DNA from: Salinicoccus luteus DSM 17002
GTDB lineage: Bacteria > Bacillota > Bacilli > Staphylococcales > Salinicoccaceae
NCBI RefSeq assembly: GCF_000712035.1
Contig: NZ_JONV01000011.1
Coordinates: 50,987 to 114,986, forward strand
DNA length: 64,000 nt
Direction of reading: 5' to 3'
Both the position numbers and the translations under genes were made by a program. Of the stretch, positions 35,163-43,490 are shown one piece after another. Under the pieces are notes generated by a model that did no database searches, had not been told where the DNA came from, and was given only the letters and a program-made list of their open reading frames with translations. Each line of letters starts with the position of its first letter. The stretch's first letter is position 1.

Positions 35163-35341
35163 CCAATTAAGGAAATGGTGCATTTCTAAGAGGGTGCATC
35201 ATTTAAAGCCAATTAAGGGGGAATGATGCATTTTAAGGGGGTGCGTCATTCGAAACCCATCAAGGGATGATGCATTTTTAAGAGGGTGCATCATCTGCAG
35301 TCAAGAGGTGGCGCACTATGAAAGGGGTGCGCCAAAAGGGG
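35163..35341 (+). repeat. Tandem 46-47 bp repeats forming four hairpins with SD-like loops
   Basis: Three repeat units begin at 35163, 35209 and 35256, each starting CCAATTAAGG or a variant, followed by a diverged fourth. Each contains an inverted repeat: ATGGTGCA/TGCATCAT (35175-35202), ATGATGCA/TGCGTCAT (35223-35249), ATGATGCA/TGCATCAT (35267-35294) and GGCGCAC/GTGCGCC (35310-35333). Differences keep pairing through G-U pairs or double changes. Each loop ends in a purine run such as AAGAGGG or AAGGGGG that resembles a ribosome binding site. The real one for the next gene (AAAAGGGG, 35334-35341) follows directly. Confidence 0.85.
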
Positions 35342-35351
35342 TGCAGCACTA

Positions 35352-36950
35352 ATGATGGATAAGCGTCTGCTTATTTTGAAAAGATACTTGGAAAAATATG
35401 GACAAGATTTCACGCATCTAAGCGAAGCACTGAATGTCTCACCCAGACAATTATCCAGGATTTTAAGGCAATGGGACGGGGAAGGGTATATTGAATATAT
35501 CCCTGGCCACGGCAGAGGTCTAAAGACCAGAATCAAGCTGAATATGGATATTGAACGGGAATTGTTCAAGGAGATGAATAGATATAGAGATGAGCTCTCC
35601 ATTGAGGAGTTCAACAAATATTTGGAGCTGCCATGGCATGCCGAGTATATCGAATCGATCAGAAAAATCATTGAACATGGACACAATGCAGGAAGTGCCG
35701 ACTCGACAGCAATGATGGATTACCTCTACAAGGTGCCGGAAACGTTCACTCCTGCTTTAAGTATTGAGCATGCTTCCATGCTGATCGGCTTGCAGGTGTT
35801 TGAAACACTGTACAAGAGTGAAGGGAATAAGAAAATCAGGGTCTATCTGCTGAGGTACGATGAGTGGAGAGGGAATGAACTCCACCTTTTCCTGAAGGGC
35901 GGCATCCAATTTTCAGATGGAGAGATACTGGACAGTACCCATGTAAAGTCAGTACTGGAAATATTGAAAAACGAAAGTGTGTACACAGACACCTTCCAAA
36001 TAATCGGCGAGGTAAAGATATATGACAGTCTGCATTTGTCACTGGAAGTGGAAAATGCCAGCCTGCTGATCAAGTATTATCTGGCAGAGCCGATCAGTGC
36101 AATTTTCAAGTTCGACAAGAAAGGAAATACGGTGGGCACCGGGCCGTATAAGATTGAAAAATACAATGGCAGGTCCGTCATTCTTTCCGAAAACAAGCAT
36201 CATACTTTCGGTCTCCCTGATGTAAAAAGACTATACCTGATTGCCAACGAATCAAAAATAGAGAAATACCAGCGCAACAATTTTGGGAAGACCTATTCCC
36301 ATGAGAATTATATGTGGAATAATTTCATTTTATTCAATCCACTGGAAAATCGATTGTCGTTCGAGCAAAGAAGCTATTTGAAGCGCATTTTCCTTGAAGC
36401 GGTATATAACGGCCGGACAAGTGAGAACAACCTTTATAGGAAAGTCTCGGATTTTATCCCAGGTGAACGAATGATAACGCCTAAATTCGACTTTCCGATC
36501 AAAGTGATGCTGGATGAATTGAATCCAACCATCTCCAATGATATAAGAAAGAAGTTGGATGAATCCGATGTCGAAGTTGAATATATCGAAATGGATATGA
36601 AAACTTATCTCGAAACAGATCTAAAGGATTTGGATGTGGATATGGTCTTGATGAAAGAAAGTTATCACCAGAGCCATCCATGGCAGTTGATAGATCTTCT
36701 GACCCACTGCAAATTCAGGGAATGGTATGGCGAAATTGAAGAGATGAAAAGATTTTTGAACATGAACCATGAGAGCGACAGGGCGGCGGGAGAGATGAGC
36801 CAGGAGATCCTAAAGCACATCAATGACAGTGTCTATATCGTTCACCTTTTCAAGAAGTACCGCAGGGTGCTGTTGCCTGTCGGACTGAAGAATATCGTTG
36901 AAATGGATTACGGTGCCGTGGACTATAGTAAAATCATTGCTACAGGATAG
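35352..36950 (+). CDS. SgrR-like regulator, second copy
   Basis: The 532-residue protein has the same build as the gene before it. It has an N-terminal winged helix (LSEALNVSPRQLSRILRQWDGEGYIEYIPGHGRG, about 23-56), then a solute-binding domain with LRYDEWRGNELHLFLKGGIQFSDGEI and GTGPYKIEKYNGRSVILSENKHH. It is clearly a paralogue but well diverged. Two ATG codons (35352 and 35355) follow AAAAGGGG at about ten bases. The gene is visibly more AT-rich than the core genes. Its leader is the hairpin-repeat array, which suggests translational control. No ligand can be named. Confidence 0.84.
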   Translation: MMDKRLLILKRYLEKYGQDFTHLSEALNVSPRQLSRILRQWDGEGYIEYIPGHGRGLKTRIKLNMDIERELFKEMNRYRDELSIEEFNKYLELPWHAEYIESIRKIIEHGHNAGSADSTAMMDYLYKVPETFTPALSIEHASMLIGLQVFETLYKSEGNKKIRVYLLRYDEWRGNELHLFLKGGIQFSDGEILDSTHVKSVLEILKNESVYTDTFQIIGEVKIYDSLHLSLEVENASLLIKYYLAEPISAIFKFDKKGNTVGTGPYKIEKYNGRSVILSENKHHTFGLPDVKRLYLIANESKIEKYQRNNFGKTYSHENYMWNNFILFNPLENRLSFEQRSYLKRIFLEAVYNGRTSENNLYRKVSDFIPGERMITPKFDFPIKVMLDELNPTISNDIRKKLDESDVEVEYIEMDMKTYLETDLKDLDVDMVLMKESYHQSHPWQLIDLLTHCKFREWYGEIEEMKRFLNMNHESDRAAGEMSQEILKHINDSVYIVHLFKKYRRVLLPVGLKNIVEMDYGAVDYSKIIATG

Positions 36951-37063
36951 ACAAAAAAGAGATATCCTTTTACGAAAATTTCACGTTGGTTATGTTGTAT
37001 CGGACAGGACAGGCTTCAGTGAGCTCCTTCATGGCTCTTCTCCTTATGTTGCTCTGCCCGATG

Positions 37064-37097
37064 GAAAAGCCTGCGACCGGATGGTTGCAGGCTTTTC
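37064..37097. terminator. Bidirectional terminator between SgrR-like and PRTase-CE genes
   Basis: AAAAGCCTGCGACC and GGTTGCAGGCTTTT form a stem with one G-U pair and a four-base loop, with T tracts on both strands. Confidence 0.85.
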
Positions 37098-37113
37098 CCT
37101 TGTGTACGGTCCT

Positions 37114-38109
37114 TCAGATCTCGTTTCTCGGGAACAGTGGATACCAACCTTCATCCTCCCACCAGAGGACGAGCGGACAATGCTTCGAGATGCCCATATA
37201 TGAGATGAAATATGAGCCGAAGCCGAGTGTCCTTGCAGCATCGTATCCCATGGGTTTCATATAAATCTCCGGCTTCTTCATATGGTTGACTATTTCCACC
37301 CCTTTCTCAAGAAAGAGTCTTTCCACCAGTTTTCTGTTCATGGCTCCTGTAAAGTATGCATCTGACTTGGGATGTCCACTTTTTCGCAGGATAGGGACTT
37401 CTTTCTCCCGGGTCCGTGACTTCATCTTCACGATGCGGCTGATATAATCGGTCGTCTCTTCATTATAGCCCAGTCCTGAAGATGGCCAATAGCCTTCGAA
37501 TATTTCCTTTGCATGCTGCAGTCCATTCTCAAACTCGATGAAATGCCATAGAGAGATTCTGGTGTACGGCAGAATCCTTCCCATCTGCCTCCTGATGTCA
37601 TCCAGGTCCCTGGTATGGACGGCCAGAACGATGATATCCATCCTGGAGATGTCATGCAGATCATCGAAGTCCCGTACCCATGTCCTCAACCCATCGATAA
37701 ACTGCTCACCCGACCAGATGGCTTCATCAACATAGATGTAGGAAGAAGATTCCCCCTGCCCGCATTCTTCAATCGAGATACCGTGAGCTTCGGAAATGGT
37801 TTCGTCAAACAGCTGCAGAAGCTCCTGTTGAGTGCCTGCTCCCTGATTTGTATCCATGAACCTGGCCTTCTCAAGACCTTCGGAAAATACGTTCCTGTCG
37901 GCTGCAACTTCACTGATCATCCGCTTCGTTTCCTTTTTGGACAGATAGGCTTTATCCATAATGCTGCCAAGTTCCTTCAATATGACCTTGTGGTGCTCTT
38001 CGGGAAACTGGTCCAGCCACCTCTGTACATGCTTATCATTGAAGGCCATACCCCCGTAGTCCCCGACGACAGCCACAAGCGAAGATATCAAAGACGCTGT
38101 ATCCTTCAT
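37114..38109 (-). CDS. PRTase-CE family protein (phosphoribosyltransferase-like)
   Basis: The 331-residue protein opens with a helical block HVQRWLDQFPEEHHKVILKELGSIMDKAYLSKKETK. It then has the diverged PRTase core SSYIYVDEAIWSGEQF (usually YIYLDDxxFTG) followed by MDIIVLAVHTRD, and ends MGYDAARTLGFGSYF...CPLVLWWEDEGWYPLFPR. The order of these blocks matches the PRTase-CE family that appears in predicted conflict and defence loci. The function is unknown; nucleotide or phosphoribosyl binding is inferred from the fold. ATG 38109 follows GGGAGGGGAG. It stands alone with no visible partner, next to the SgrR-like pair. Confidence 0.7.
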   Translation of the reverse strand: MKDTASLISSLVAVVGDYGGMAFNDKHVQRWLDQFPEEHHKVILKELGSIMDKAYLSKKETKRMISEVAADRNVFSEGLEKARFMDTNQGAGTQQELLQLFDETISEAHGISIEECGQGESSSYIYVDEAIWSGEQFIDGLRTWVRDFDDLHDISRMDIIVLAVHTRDLDDIRRQMGRILPYTRISLWHFIEFENGLQHAKEIFEGYWPSSGLGYNEETTDYISRIVKMKSRTREKEVPILRKSGHPKSDAYFTGAMNRKLVERLFLEKGVEIVNHMKKPEIYMKPMGYDAARTLGFGSYFISYMGISKHCPLVLWWEDEGWYPLFPRNEI

Positions 38110-38271
38110 CAGCACTCCCCTCCCACAAGATCAATCCATATATTATTAACTATATTCTATCAGTAAATGAGAATTTTATGCATAAATATTTTGAAAATTT
38201 AATTTTTTTAAGACGTGATTTTACTGGACTGGTGTTGAACTTGAGACGAAATGCCCATGAAAAGATCACAC

Positions 38272-38300
38272 TAAAAAACCTGCATCATATAGATGCAGGC
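38272..38300 (-). terminator. Terminator after the universal stress protein gene
   Basis: CCTGCATC and GATGCAGG pair around a five-base loop, followed on the minus strand by six T. It lies about 85 bases past the stop. Confidence 0.75.
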
Positions 38301-38383
38301 AGCCATAGACGAGACTATCCCCCGTAAAATTTTATGATGGTCCAAGGCATTGCCTGAGAAATGGTTTGAAGTCGAAATCCAAA

Positions 38384-38806
38384 TTATTTGATGATTAAAA
38401 CAGGTGTGTTTACACGTTTTGCAACCTTATGTGTAACGTGTCCAAGCACATGTTTTATGTCGCGTTTTGCACGCCTGTTGCTCATGACGACAATTTCATA
38501 ATCATTTTCGTTGATTTCTCTCAGAAGTTCGTTGACGACACGCCCTACTTTGAAGCGAGTTGTATAGCTCACTCCGAGTGCATCCAACTCTTCCATGAAG
38601 GGTTTGAGATCCTCAATTTTATCTTTGGTGATATCGTCAAAATGCTTGCCTTGATATTTCACGTTATCCACCTGTTCACTCTCCGGAATCACATTAAAAA
38701 TCGTGATTTTCGCCTCTTCGCTGTTGTCTGTCAGTTTCGCCAATTGTTCCGGTACATTCTTGAAGGAGTTTCCAAAGTCATAAGGCAGCAGTATATTCTT
38801 GTACAT
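38384..38806 (-). CDS. Universal stress protein (UspA family)
   Basis: The 140-residue protein begins MYKNILLPYDFGNSF and has the UspA order of strands and helices, ending VTHKVAKRVNTPVLIIK. The usual ATP-binding G-x2-G-x9-G-S/T loop is not kept: the segment reads MSNRRAKRDIKHVLG. It may therefore belong to the non-ATP-binding group. AGAGGTG precedes the ATG at 38806; longer frames begin in untranslated sequence. It likely acts in general stress survival. Confidence 0.88.
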   Translation of the reverse strand: MYKNILLPYDFGNSFKNVPEQLAKLTDNSEEAKITIFNVIPESEQVDNVKYQGKHFDDITKDKIEDLKPFMEELDALGVSYTTRFKVGRVVNELLREINENDYEIVVMSNRRAKRDIKHVLGHVTHKVAKRVNTPVLIIK

Positions 38807-39047
38807 TTTCACACACCTCTCTACTTTATATGGTTCCTGGTTCCAAAATAACACTTTTCATTACGTTACTCCAATAATTATTCTGAATTTTTAAAACAAA
38901 ATATCCTGTCATCATCTTTTCAAAGAGCCCGGTGCGTGCACCCGCTACTCAGGAAAAATCCCTCCACTTCTTACTTTTACTGGAGTTTACCCACAGGAAC
39001 ATCCAGTAAAACTTAAAAAACGCTGGCATTTCCTCTTGAGAAATGCA
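38807..39047. other. Gene-free stretch between usp and ssrA
   Basis: I see no coding frame or clear promoter here. The only structure is a small GGTGC-GT-GCACC hairpin at 38931-38942. The interval is AT-rich near usp and presumably holds its promoter, but I could not find a convincing -10/-35 or sigma-B pair. Confidence 0.4.
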
Positions 39048-39081
39048 TAAAAAAACCTCCGATTCTATATTGAATCGGAGG
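39048..39081 (-). terminator. Terminator after ssrA
   Basis: CCTCCGATTC and GAATCGGAGG pair around a short loop and are followed on the minus strand by seven T. It starts about 35 bases after the tmRNA end. Confidence 0.93.
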
Positions 39082-39115
39082 TCGATATCCAGCTTGATTC
39101 TGATATGGAGACGGC

Positions 39116-39468
39116 GGGAGTCGAACCCGCGTCCAGAGACTTTGCCACAACTCTTTCTACGTGCGTAGTTCATTTTTCAATTTCGCATGGCTGATGGTAA
39201 TGAACAGACCACAGATCCATGCTAGTCTGATTGATCTCTTCACCCGGTTCTCCAGACGGAAGAACCGGATGCGTATCCTGTTAAGGTTGAATCATCCGGT
39301 CACGACGCACAGGAAACGTCATGGGATGATGCAGAGTGCTCTTAGGCAGCTACTGCGAAGTTGTCTTGTTTGCCAGTTATTATAAACTGAGTATCGTTTA
39401 TGACGGAGCCGATACCTCCGGCACGCTTAAGTTGCTCAAACAGCCCCTGTCGAATCCGGAACGTCCCC
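39116..39468 (-). ncRNA. ssrA: tmRNA (transfer-messenger RNA)
   Basis: On the minus strand the 5' end GGGGACGTTCCGGATTCGAC and the 3' end GGGTTCGACTCCCGCCGTCTCCA are the conserved tRNA-like ends of tmRNA. The acceptor stem pairs GGGGACG with CGTCTCC. The CCA is not encoded. The tag frame (39342-39374) reads GKQDNFAVAA followed by TAA; with the charged alanine the tag is A-GKQDNFAVAA. It frees stalled ribosomes together with SmpB, encoded directly upstream. Confidence 0.97.
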
Positions 39469-39506
39469 GGATTAAAAGGTTGCATCTCTCTCAAGATGTA
39501 TACTAT

Positions 39507-39535
39507 ATCATACCAGATTCCGGAGAAAAAATCAA
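39507..39535 (-). promoter_or_regulatory. ssrA promoter
   Basis: TTGATT (39530-39535) and TATGAT (39507-39512) are 17 bases apart, with TGG before the -10 giving an extended form. The start point would be about 30 bases upstream of the mature 5' end, leaving a leader for RNase P to remove. Confidence 0.85.
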
Positions 39536-39543
39536 GGTGGGCG

Positions 39544-40008
39544 CTACTGCATGCGGTCCTTGAGCGCACGGTCGACATCACGTTTCATCTGCTTGCGCTT
39601 CAGGTCTTCACGCTTGTCGTACTTCTTCTTGCCGCGTCCTACACCGAGCAGTACCTTGCAGAAGCCGTTCTTGATATAGAGTTTCAGAGGAATCAGCGCG
39701 TAGCCGGTCTCCTGGACCTGCCCCTGCAGCTTGTCGATCTCTTTTCTCTTCAGCAGCAGTTTGCGTGTGCGGAGCGGGTCGTGATTGTAGCGGTTGCCCT
39801 CCTCGTAGGGGGCGATATGCATGTTGTACACATACATTTCACCCCTGTAGACCCGGGCATAGGCATCCTTGAGGTTGGCAGAACCCCGTCTGATGGACTT
39901 GATTTCCGTCCCCCTGAGCTCGATGCCCGCTTCTATCGTATCCTCAATATGATAGTCGTGACTGGCCTTCCTGTTCTGTGCAAGGGGTTTATCATGTGTC
40001 TTTTTCAT
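39544..40008 (-). CDS. smpB: SmpB, tmRNA-binding protein
   Basis: The 154-residue protein has [32 protein letters not shown] and [28 protein letters not shown], which are the OB-fold core and the basic C-terminal tail of SmpB. It binds tmRNA and places it in stalled ribosomes. The start follows the rnr stop by two bases and its ribosome binding site lies in rnr, so the two are coupled. Confidence 0.97.
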   Translation of the reverse strand: MKKTHDKPLAQNRKASHDYHIEDTIEAGIELRGTEIKSIRRGSANLKDAYARVYRGEMYVYNMHIAPYEEGNRYNHDPLRTRKLLLKRKEIDKLQGQVQETGYALIPLKLYIKNGFCKVLLGVGRGKKKYDKREDLKRKQMKRDVDRALKDRMQ

Positions 40009-40010
40009 AA

Positions 40011-42302
40011 CTACTTCTTCCTCTTACTTTTTTTGGCGCCCTTGTAGAATGGCTTCTTGTTACTCTTGCCCTTATCGAAGTGCTTTTTGCCGTCCTGTTT
40101 ATCTCCGCCATTCTTCGGTTTGGACTTCGCCTTGATTTCGACAGGTTTGTCCCTGCGTTCCCTCGGCTGGCGTTCCGGCATGCCGACGACCTTAAAGTCG
40201 ATCAGGCGCTCTTCGAGATTGACACTCAGCACCTCGACTTCGACGGGGTCCCCGATGCGGTAGACGGTGCCCGTACGGTCGCCGATCAATGCCATATGAC
40301 GCTCCTGGTACTGGTAGTGGTCATCCGTCATGTAGGAGACATGGACGAGGCCTTCAATGGTATTCGGCAGCTCGACGAACATGCCGAAGTTCATGACGCC
40401 GGATATGACGCCTTCATATGTCTCCCCGACATGCTGGATCATATACTCCGCCTTCTTCAGGTCATCGGTGTCCCGCTCGGCTTCCTGGGCCCTTCTTTCC
40501 CTATTCGAAGTATGCTCTGCGATATCCGGCAGTTCGGCATCAACTTCATTGATCGTCTTCCGGTCCGTCTTCCCTTCGATCAGATATTTCCTGATCAACC
40601 TGTGGACGACGAGGTCCGGATAGCGGCGGATCGGAGAGGTGAAGTGGGTGTAGTATTCAGCAGACAGCCCGAAGTGTCCCAGGTTATCCTCGGCATAGCG
40701 TGCCTGCTGCATGGAACGCAGCATCAGCGTGCTGATGACCATCTCTTCGGGACGGCCTTCGACCTCCTCGATGATCTCCTGCAGGGCACGCGGATGGATC
40801 TCGTTACCCTTCCCTTTGACGATGATGCCGAAGTTGGTCACGAATTCGAAGAACTGGCGCAGTTTCTCCTCTTTCGGATCCTCGTGCACACGGTAGAGGA
40901 ACGGCACCTCCATCCAGTGGAAATGCTCTGCCACTGTTTCGTTTGCTGCAAGCATGAACTCTTCAATCATGCGCTCACCCACAGAACGTGTACGGAGGAC
41001 GACATCCGCCGGAGTGCCATCCGCTTCGACGATCACCTGTGCTTCATTGAAGTCGAAATCGATGGCCCCGCGACGCTCCCTTCTGCCGCGGAGTATTTTG
41101 GCAAGTGCCTCCGCCTCCTGCAGCATCGGATAGACGTCACTATATTCTGCAATCAATGCTTCATCCCCGGAATCGAGCATCCTGTTGACTGCATCATATG
41201 TCATCCGGCGGTCCGAGTGGATGACACTCTGGAAAATATCGTGGTTGACCACTTTTCCTGCTGCGTCAATCTCCATTCGGCAGCTCATCGTCAGACGGTC
41301 GACGTCCGGGTTCAATGAACAGATGCCGTTTGAGAGCCTGTGCGGTATCATCGGAATCACACGGTCGACCAGATACACACTCGTCCCCCGCTCATACGCT
41401 TCCTTATCGAGGGGCGAGTCCTCTTCGACATAGTAGCTGACATCAGCGATACTGACGATGAGTTCATGATTGCCGTTGTCCAGTTTTTTGACGGAGATCG
41501 CATCATCGAGGTCCTTCGCATCGGCACCATCTATCGTAATCGTGAATTCATCCCGCAGATCCGTCCGGCCTTCGAGCTCGTCCTTACTGATCGTATCCGG
41601 TGCAGCCTCCGCCGCTTTCATCACTTCATCCGGGAACTCGATCTCGATTCCGTGCTGGAAGATGATGGACAGTATGTCCACACCGGGATCATTCTTGTGG
41701 CCGAGTATCTGGATGACGTGGCCTTCCGGATTTGATTCCTCTTCACGGTACTTGGTGATTTCCACAAGTACCTTATGGCCATCCACTGCACCGAGGTTCT
41801 GATTCTTCGGAATGAAGATGTCATCGACCACCTTCTTCGAGTCCGGTACGACAAAACCGAAATTCTTACTCGCACGGTATTCCCCTACGACACGCGTGGT
41901 GCCCCGGGTCAATATGGTCGTGACCTCCCCTTCCTGGTTGTCCCCCTGTGAATGCTTCTGCACTTCCACAAGAACGATGTCACCATCGAATGCTCCATTG
42001 ATGGCATTCGGCGGAATGAAGATATCCTCCAATTCCGTATCCTCCGGACGCAGGAAGCCAAACCCGCGCTTATGAAGGGACAGTTTGCCTTTGATGAGGT
42101 CCGTTTCGCTCATCTTCATATATTTATCCTTCTTCGTCCTGTATACTTCTCCGGACTCCTCAAGGGCAACCATCTCTTTGACCATTTCCTTGAAGTCTTC
42201 GGAGTCATATGCGGACAGTTCCTGCTGGAACTGGTCCATCGTCATCGGCCGATATTCTTCGGAGCCGATAATTTCCAAAATCTTTTCTCTATAGTTACCC
42301 AT
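40011..42302 (-). CDS. rnr: RNase R, 3'-5' exoribonuclease
   Basis: The 763-residue enzyme has an N-terminal winged helix, two cold-shock-like domains ([21 protein letters not shown] near 78), and the RNB catalytic domain with [16 protein letters not shown] (the Asp cluster). An S1 domain ([21 protein letters not shown]) and a lysine-rich tail complete it. It degrades structured RNA and the faulty mRNAs released by tmRNA. Its place before smpB and ssrA makes a single rescue unit. Confidence 0.97.
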   Translation of the reverse strand: MGNYREKILEIIGSEEYRPMTMDQFQQELSAYDSEDFKEMVKEMVALEESGEVYRTKKDKYMKMSETDLIKGKLSLHKRGFGFLRPEDTELEDIFIPPNAINGAFDGDIVLVEVQKHSQGDNQEGEVTTILTRGTTRVVGEYRASKNFGFVVPDSKKVVDDIFIPKNQNLGAVDGHKVLVEITKYREEESNPEGHVIQILGHKNDPGVDILSIIFQHGIEIEFPDEVMKAAEAAPDTISKDELEGRTDLRDEFTITIDGADAKDLDDAISVKKLDNGNHELIVSIADVSYYVEEDSPLDKEAYERGTSVYLVDRVIPMIPHRLSNGICSLNPDVDRLTMSCRMEIDAAGKVVNHDIFQSVIHSDRRMTYDAVNRMLDSGDEALIAEYSDVYPMLQEAEALAKILRGRRERRGAIDFDFNEAQVIVEADGTPADVVLRTRSVGERMIEEFMLAANETVAEHFHWMEVPFLYRVHEDPKEEKLRQFFEFVTNFGIIVKGKGNEIHPRALQEIIEEVEGRPEEMVISTLMLRSMQQARYAEDNLGHFGLSAEYYTHFTSPIRRYPDLVVHRLIRKYLIEGKTDRKTINEVDAELPDIAEHTSNRERRAQEAERDTDDLKKAEYMIQHVGETYEGVISGVMNFGMFVELPNTIEGLVHVSYMTDDHYQYQERHMALIGDRTGTVYRIGDPVEVEVLSVNLEERLIDFKVVGMPERQPRERRDKPVEIKAKSKPKNGGDKQDGKKHFDKGKSNKKPFYKGAKKSKRKK

Positions 42303-42313
42303 GAATCTGCCTC

Positions 42314-43063
42314 CTATTGCTCATTCCAGTTCAACTGGTTCATAAATGCGTGTATATCTTCGAACAGTTCCTTCTTCTCTTTATCTATCGTCAGTACGTG
42401 TCCGGATTCGGGGTACCACTTCAACTGCTTCTCTTCCTCCTCGGTCGAGGACTCATCGTAGATGATGTTCGCCGAATCAGGGTTGATCATTTCATCCTTT
42501 TCGGATTGGGCGACGAAGAGTGGTACGAACACATCCGGCAGGCTGTCTTTTGAAATCCGGATCATATCCCTGACCTCATCGAGCATGACGGTCGGTTCGA
42601 ACGCCTCCATTTCCCGCTCGATTTCCTCTTCCGACCTGCCCTCCATCTTTTTGAACCCCCGTGCGTACTCAAGCACACCATCATACATCGTTTCTCGGTC
42701 CTTGAGGTACATCGGACTGCAGATGGTGGATATGCCAACCACGTCACGTACGGTTGCGAGACGCAGTGCGAAGACACCACCCAGGGAAAGCCCGGCTACG
42801 AATATCTTCTCATATCCTTTATCCACCAGAAAATCATAGGCTTCAAGAACCTGCGCCCACCAGATGTGGGGGCTTGATCGCAGCAGATTTTCCGGCGGCT
42901 CGGCATGCCCTTCATAGTGGGGAGCGTAGGAAGTGATTCCCTGCTTCTGAAGATAGCGGCCGAGCTGTCTGACATCCGAAGAATTACCGGTGAACCCATG
43001 GAGCAGCAGGACTGCCTTCTCACCTTCTTCGAAGAAAAATGGTTGCGGTAACTGAATCTTCAT
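42314..43063 (-). CDS. est: Carboxylesterase Est (alpha/beta hydrolase)
   Basis: The 249-residue protein has [16 protein letters not shown] (oxyanion region) near 20, the nucleophile in [14 protein letters not shown] near residue 95, and a C-terminal His in [12 protein letters not shown]. It is the Est30-type carboxylesterase that sits between secG and rnr across Bacillales. It hydrolyses short-chain esters; the physiological substrate is unknown. Confidence 0.93.
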   Translation of the reverse strand: MKIQLPQPFFFEEGEKAVLLLHGFTGNSSDVRQLGRYLQKQGITSYAPHYEGHAEPPENLLRSSPHIWWAQVLEAYDFLVDKGYEKIFVAGLSLGGVFALRLATVRDVVGISTICSPMYLKDRETMYDGVLEYARGFKKMEGRSEEEIEREMEAFEPTVMLDEVRDMIRISKDSLPDVFVPLFVAQSEKDEMINPDSANIIYDESSTEEEEKQLKWYPESGHVLTIDKEKKELFEDIHAFMNQLNWNEQ

Positions 43064-43120
43064 TATTTATACCCTACTTTCAACTCATTAATTTCATTGT
43101 ACTTTAAAAATCGTGCTTAT

Positions 43121-43150
43121 AAAAATAAAAACCCCCTATGTCATAGGGGG
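43121..43150 (-). terminator. Terminator after secG
   Basis: CCCCCTATG and CATAGGGGG form a nine-base-pair stem, followed by TTTTTATTTTT on the minus strand. It separates secG from est. Confidence 0.88.
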
Positions 43151-43159
43151 CTTCATATA

Positions 43160-43390
43160 TTAGCTTAAATATGTGAGCAGCAGCATGATCAGGAAGAACA
43201 ACAATGATAGAATGACGGTTGCCCTATGAAGTATAAGATCCATGCCACGCGCTTTCTGTTTGCCAAATAATTGCTCTGCACCGCCACCGATTGCACCTGA
43301 GAGGCCGGCGCTTTTCCCTGACTGTAGCAATACCACTGCAATTAAAGATATACAAACGATAATCAGTAGCACGACGAGTAGTGTTTGCAT
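43160..43390 (-). CDS. secG: SecG, protein translocase subunit
   Basis: The 76-residue protein has two hydrophobic helices around [29 protein letters not shown], the diagnostic SecG loop. It joins SecYE in the membrane and helps SecA-driven export. ATG 43390 follows GGAGGGA; longer frames start in sequence without a ribosome binding site. Confidence 0.96.
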   Translation of the reverse strand: MQTLLVVLLIIVCISLIAVVLLQSGKSAGLSGAIGGGAEQLFGKQKARGMDLILHRATVILSLLFFLIMLLLTYLS

Positions 43391-43490
43391 GTGGTAATCC
43401 CTCCGAATGATATTAACATTAAGAATTTTATCAGATATGACGGGTGATTGCAAACTGGGGGAGGGCATCCCTGGGATGGCCTGCAGTCAT

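Noticed and set aside
35163..35341. CRISPR array
   Set aside because: The units are contiguous, of 46-47 bases without unique spacers between conserved repeats, differ from each other with pairing kept, and no cas genes are near.
38807..38900. Sigma-B promoter for the universal stress protein
   Set aside because: A GTTTTA-like -35 is present, but no GGGTAT-type -10 at 12-15 bases follows.
40080..41318. Long open frame on the plus strand inside rnr
   Set aside because: It is antisense to a certain gene, mirrors its codon pattern, has no ribosome binding site and no recognisable motifs. Several similar antisense frames exist opposite gpmI (46074-47477), pgk and tpiA (47880-48868), trxB (58416-59591) and rapZ/yvcK (57240-58400).
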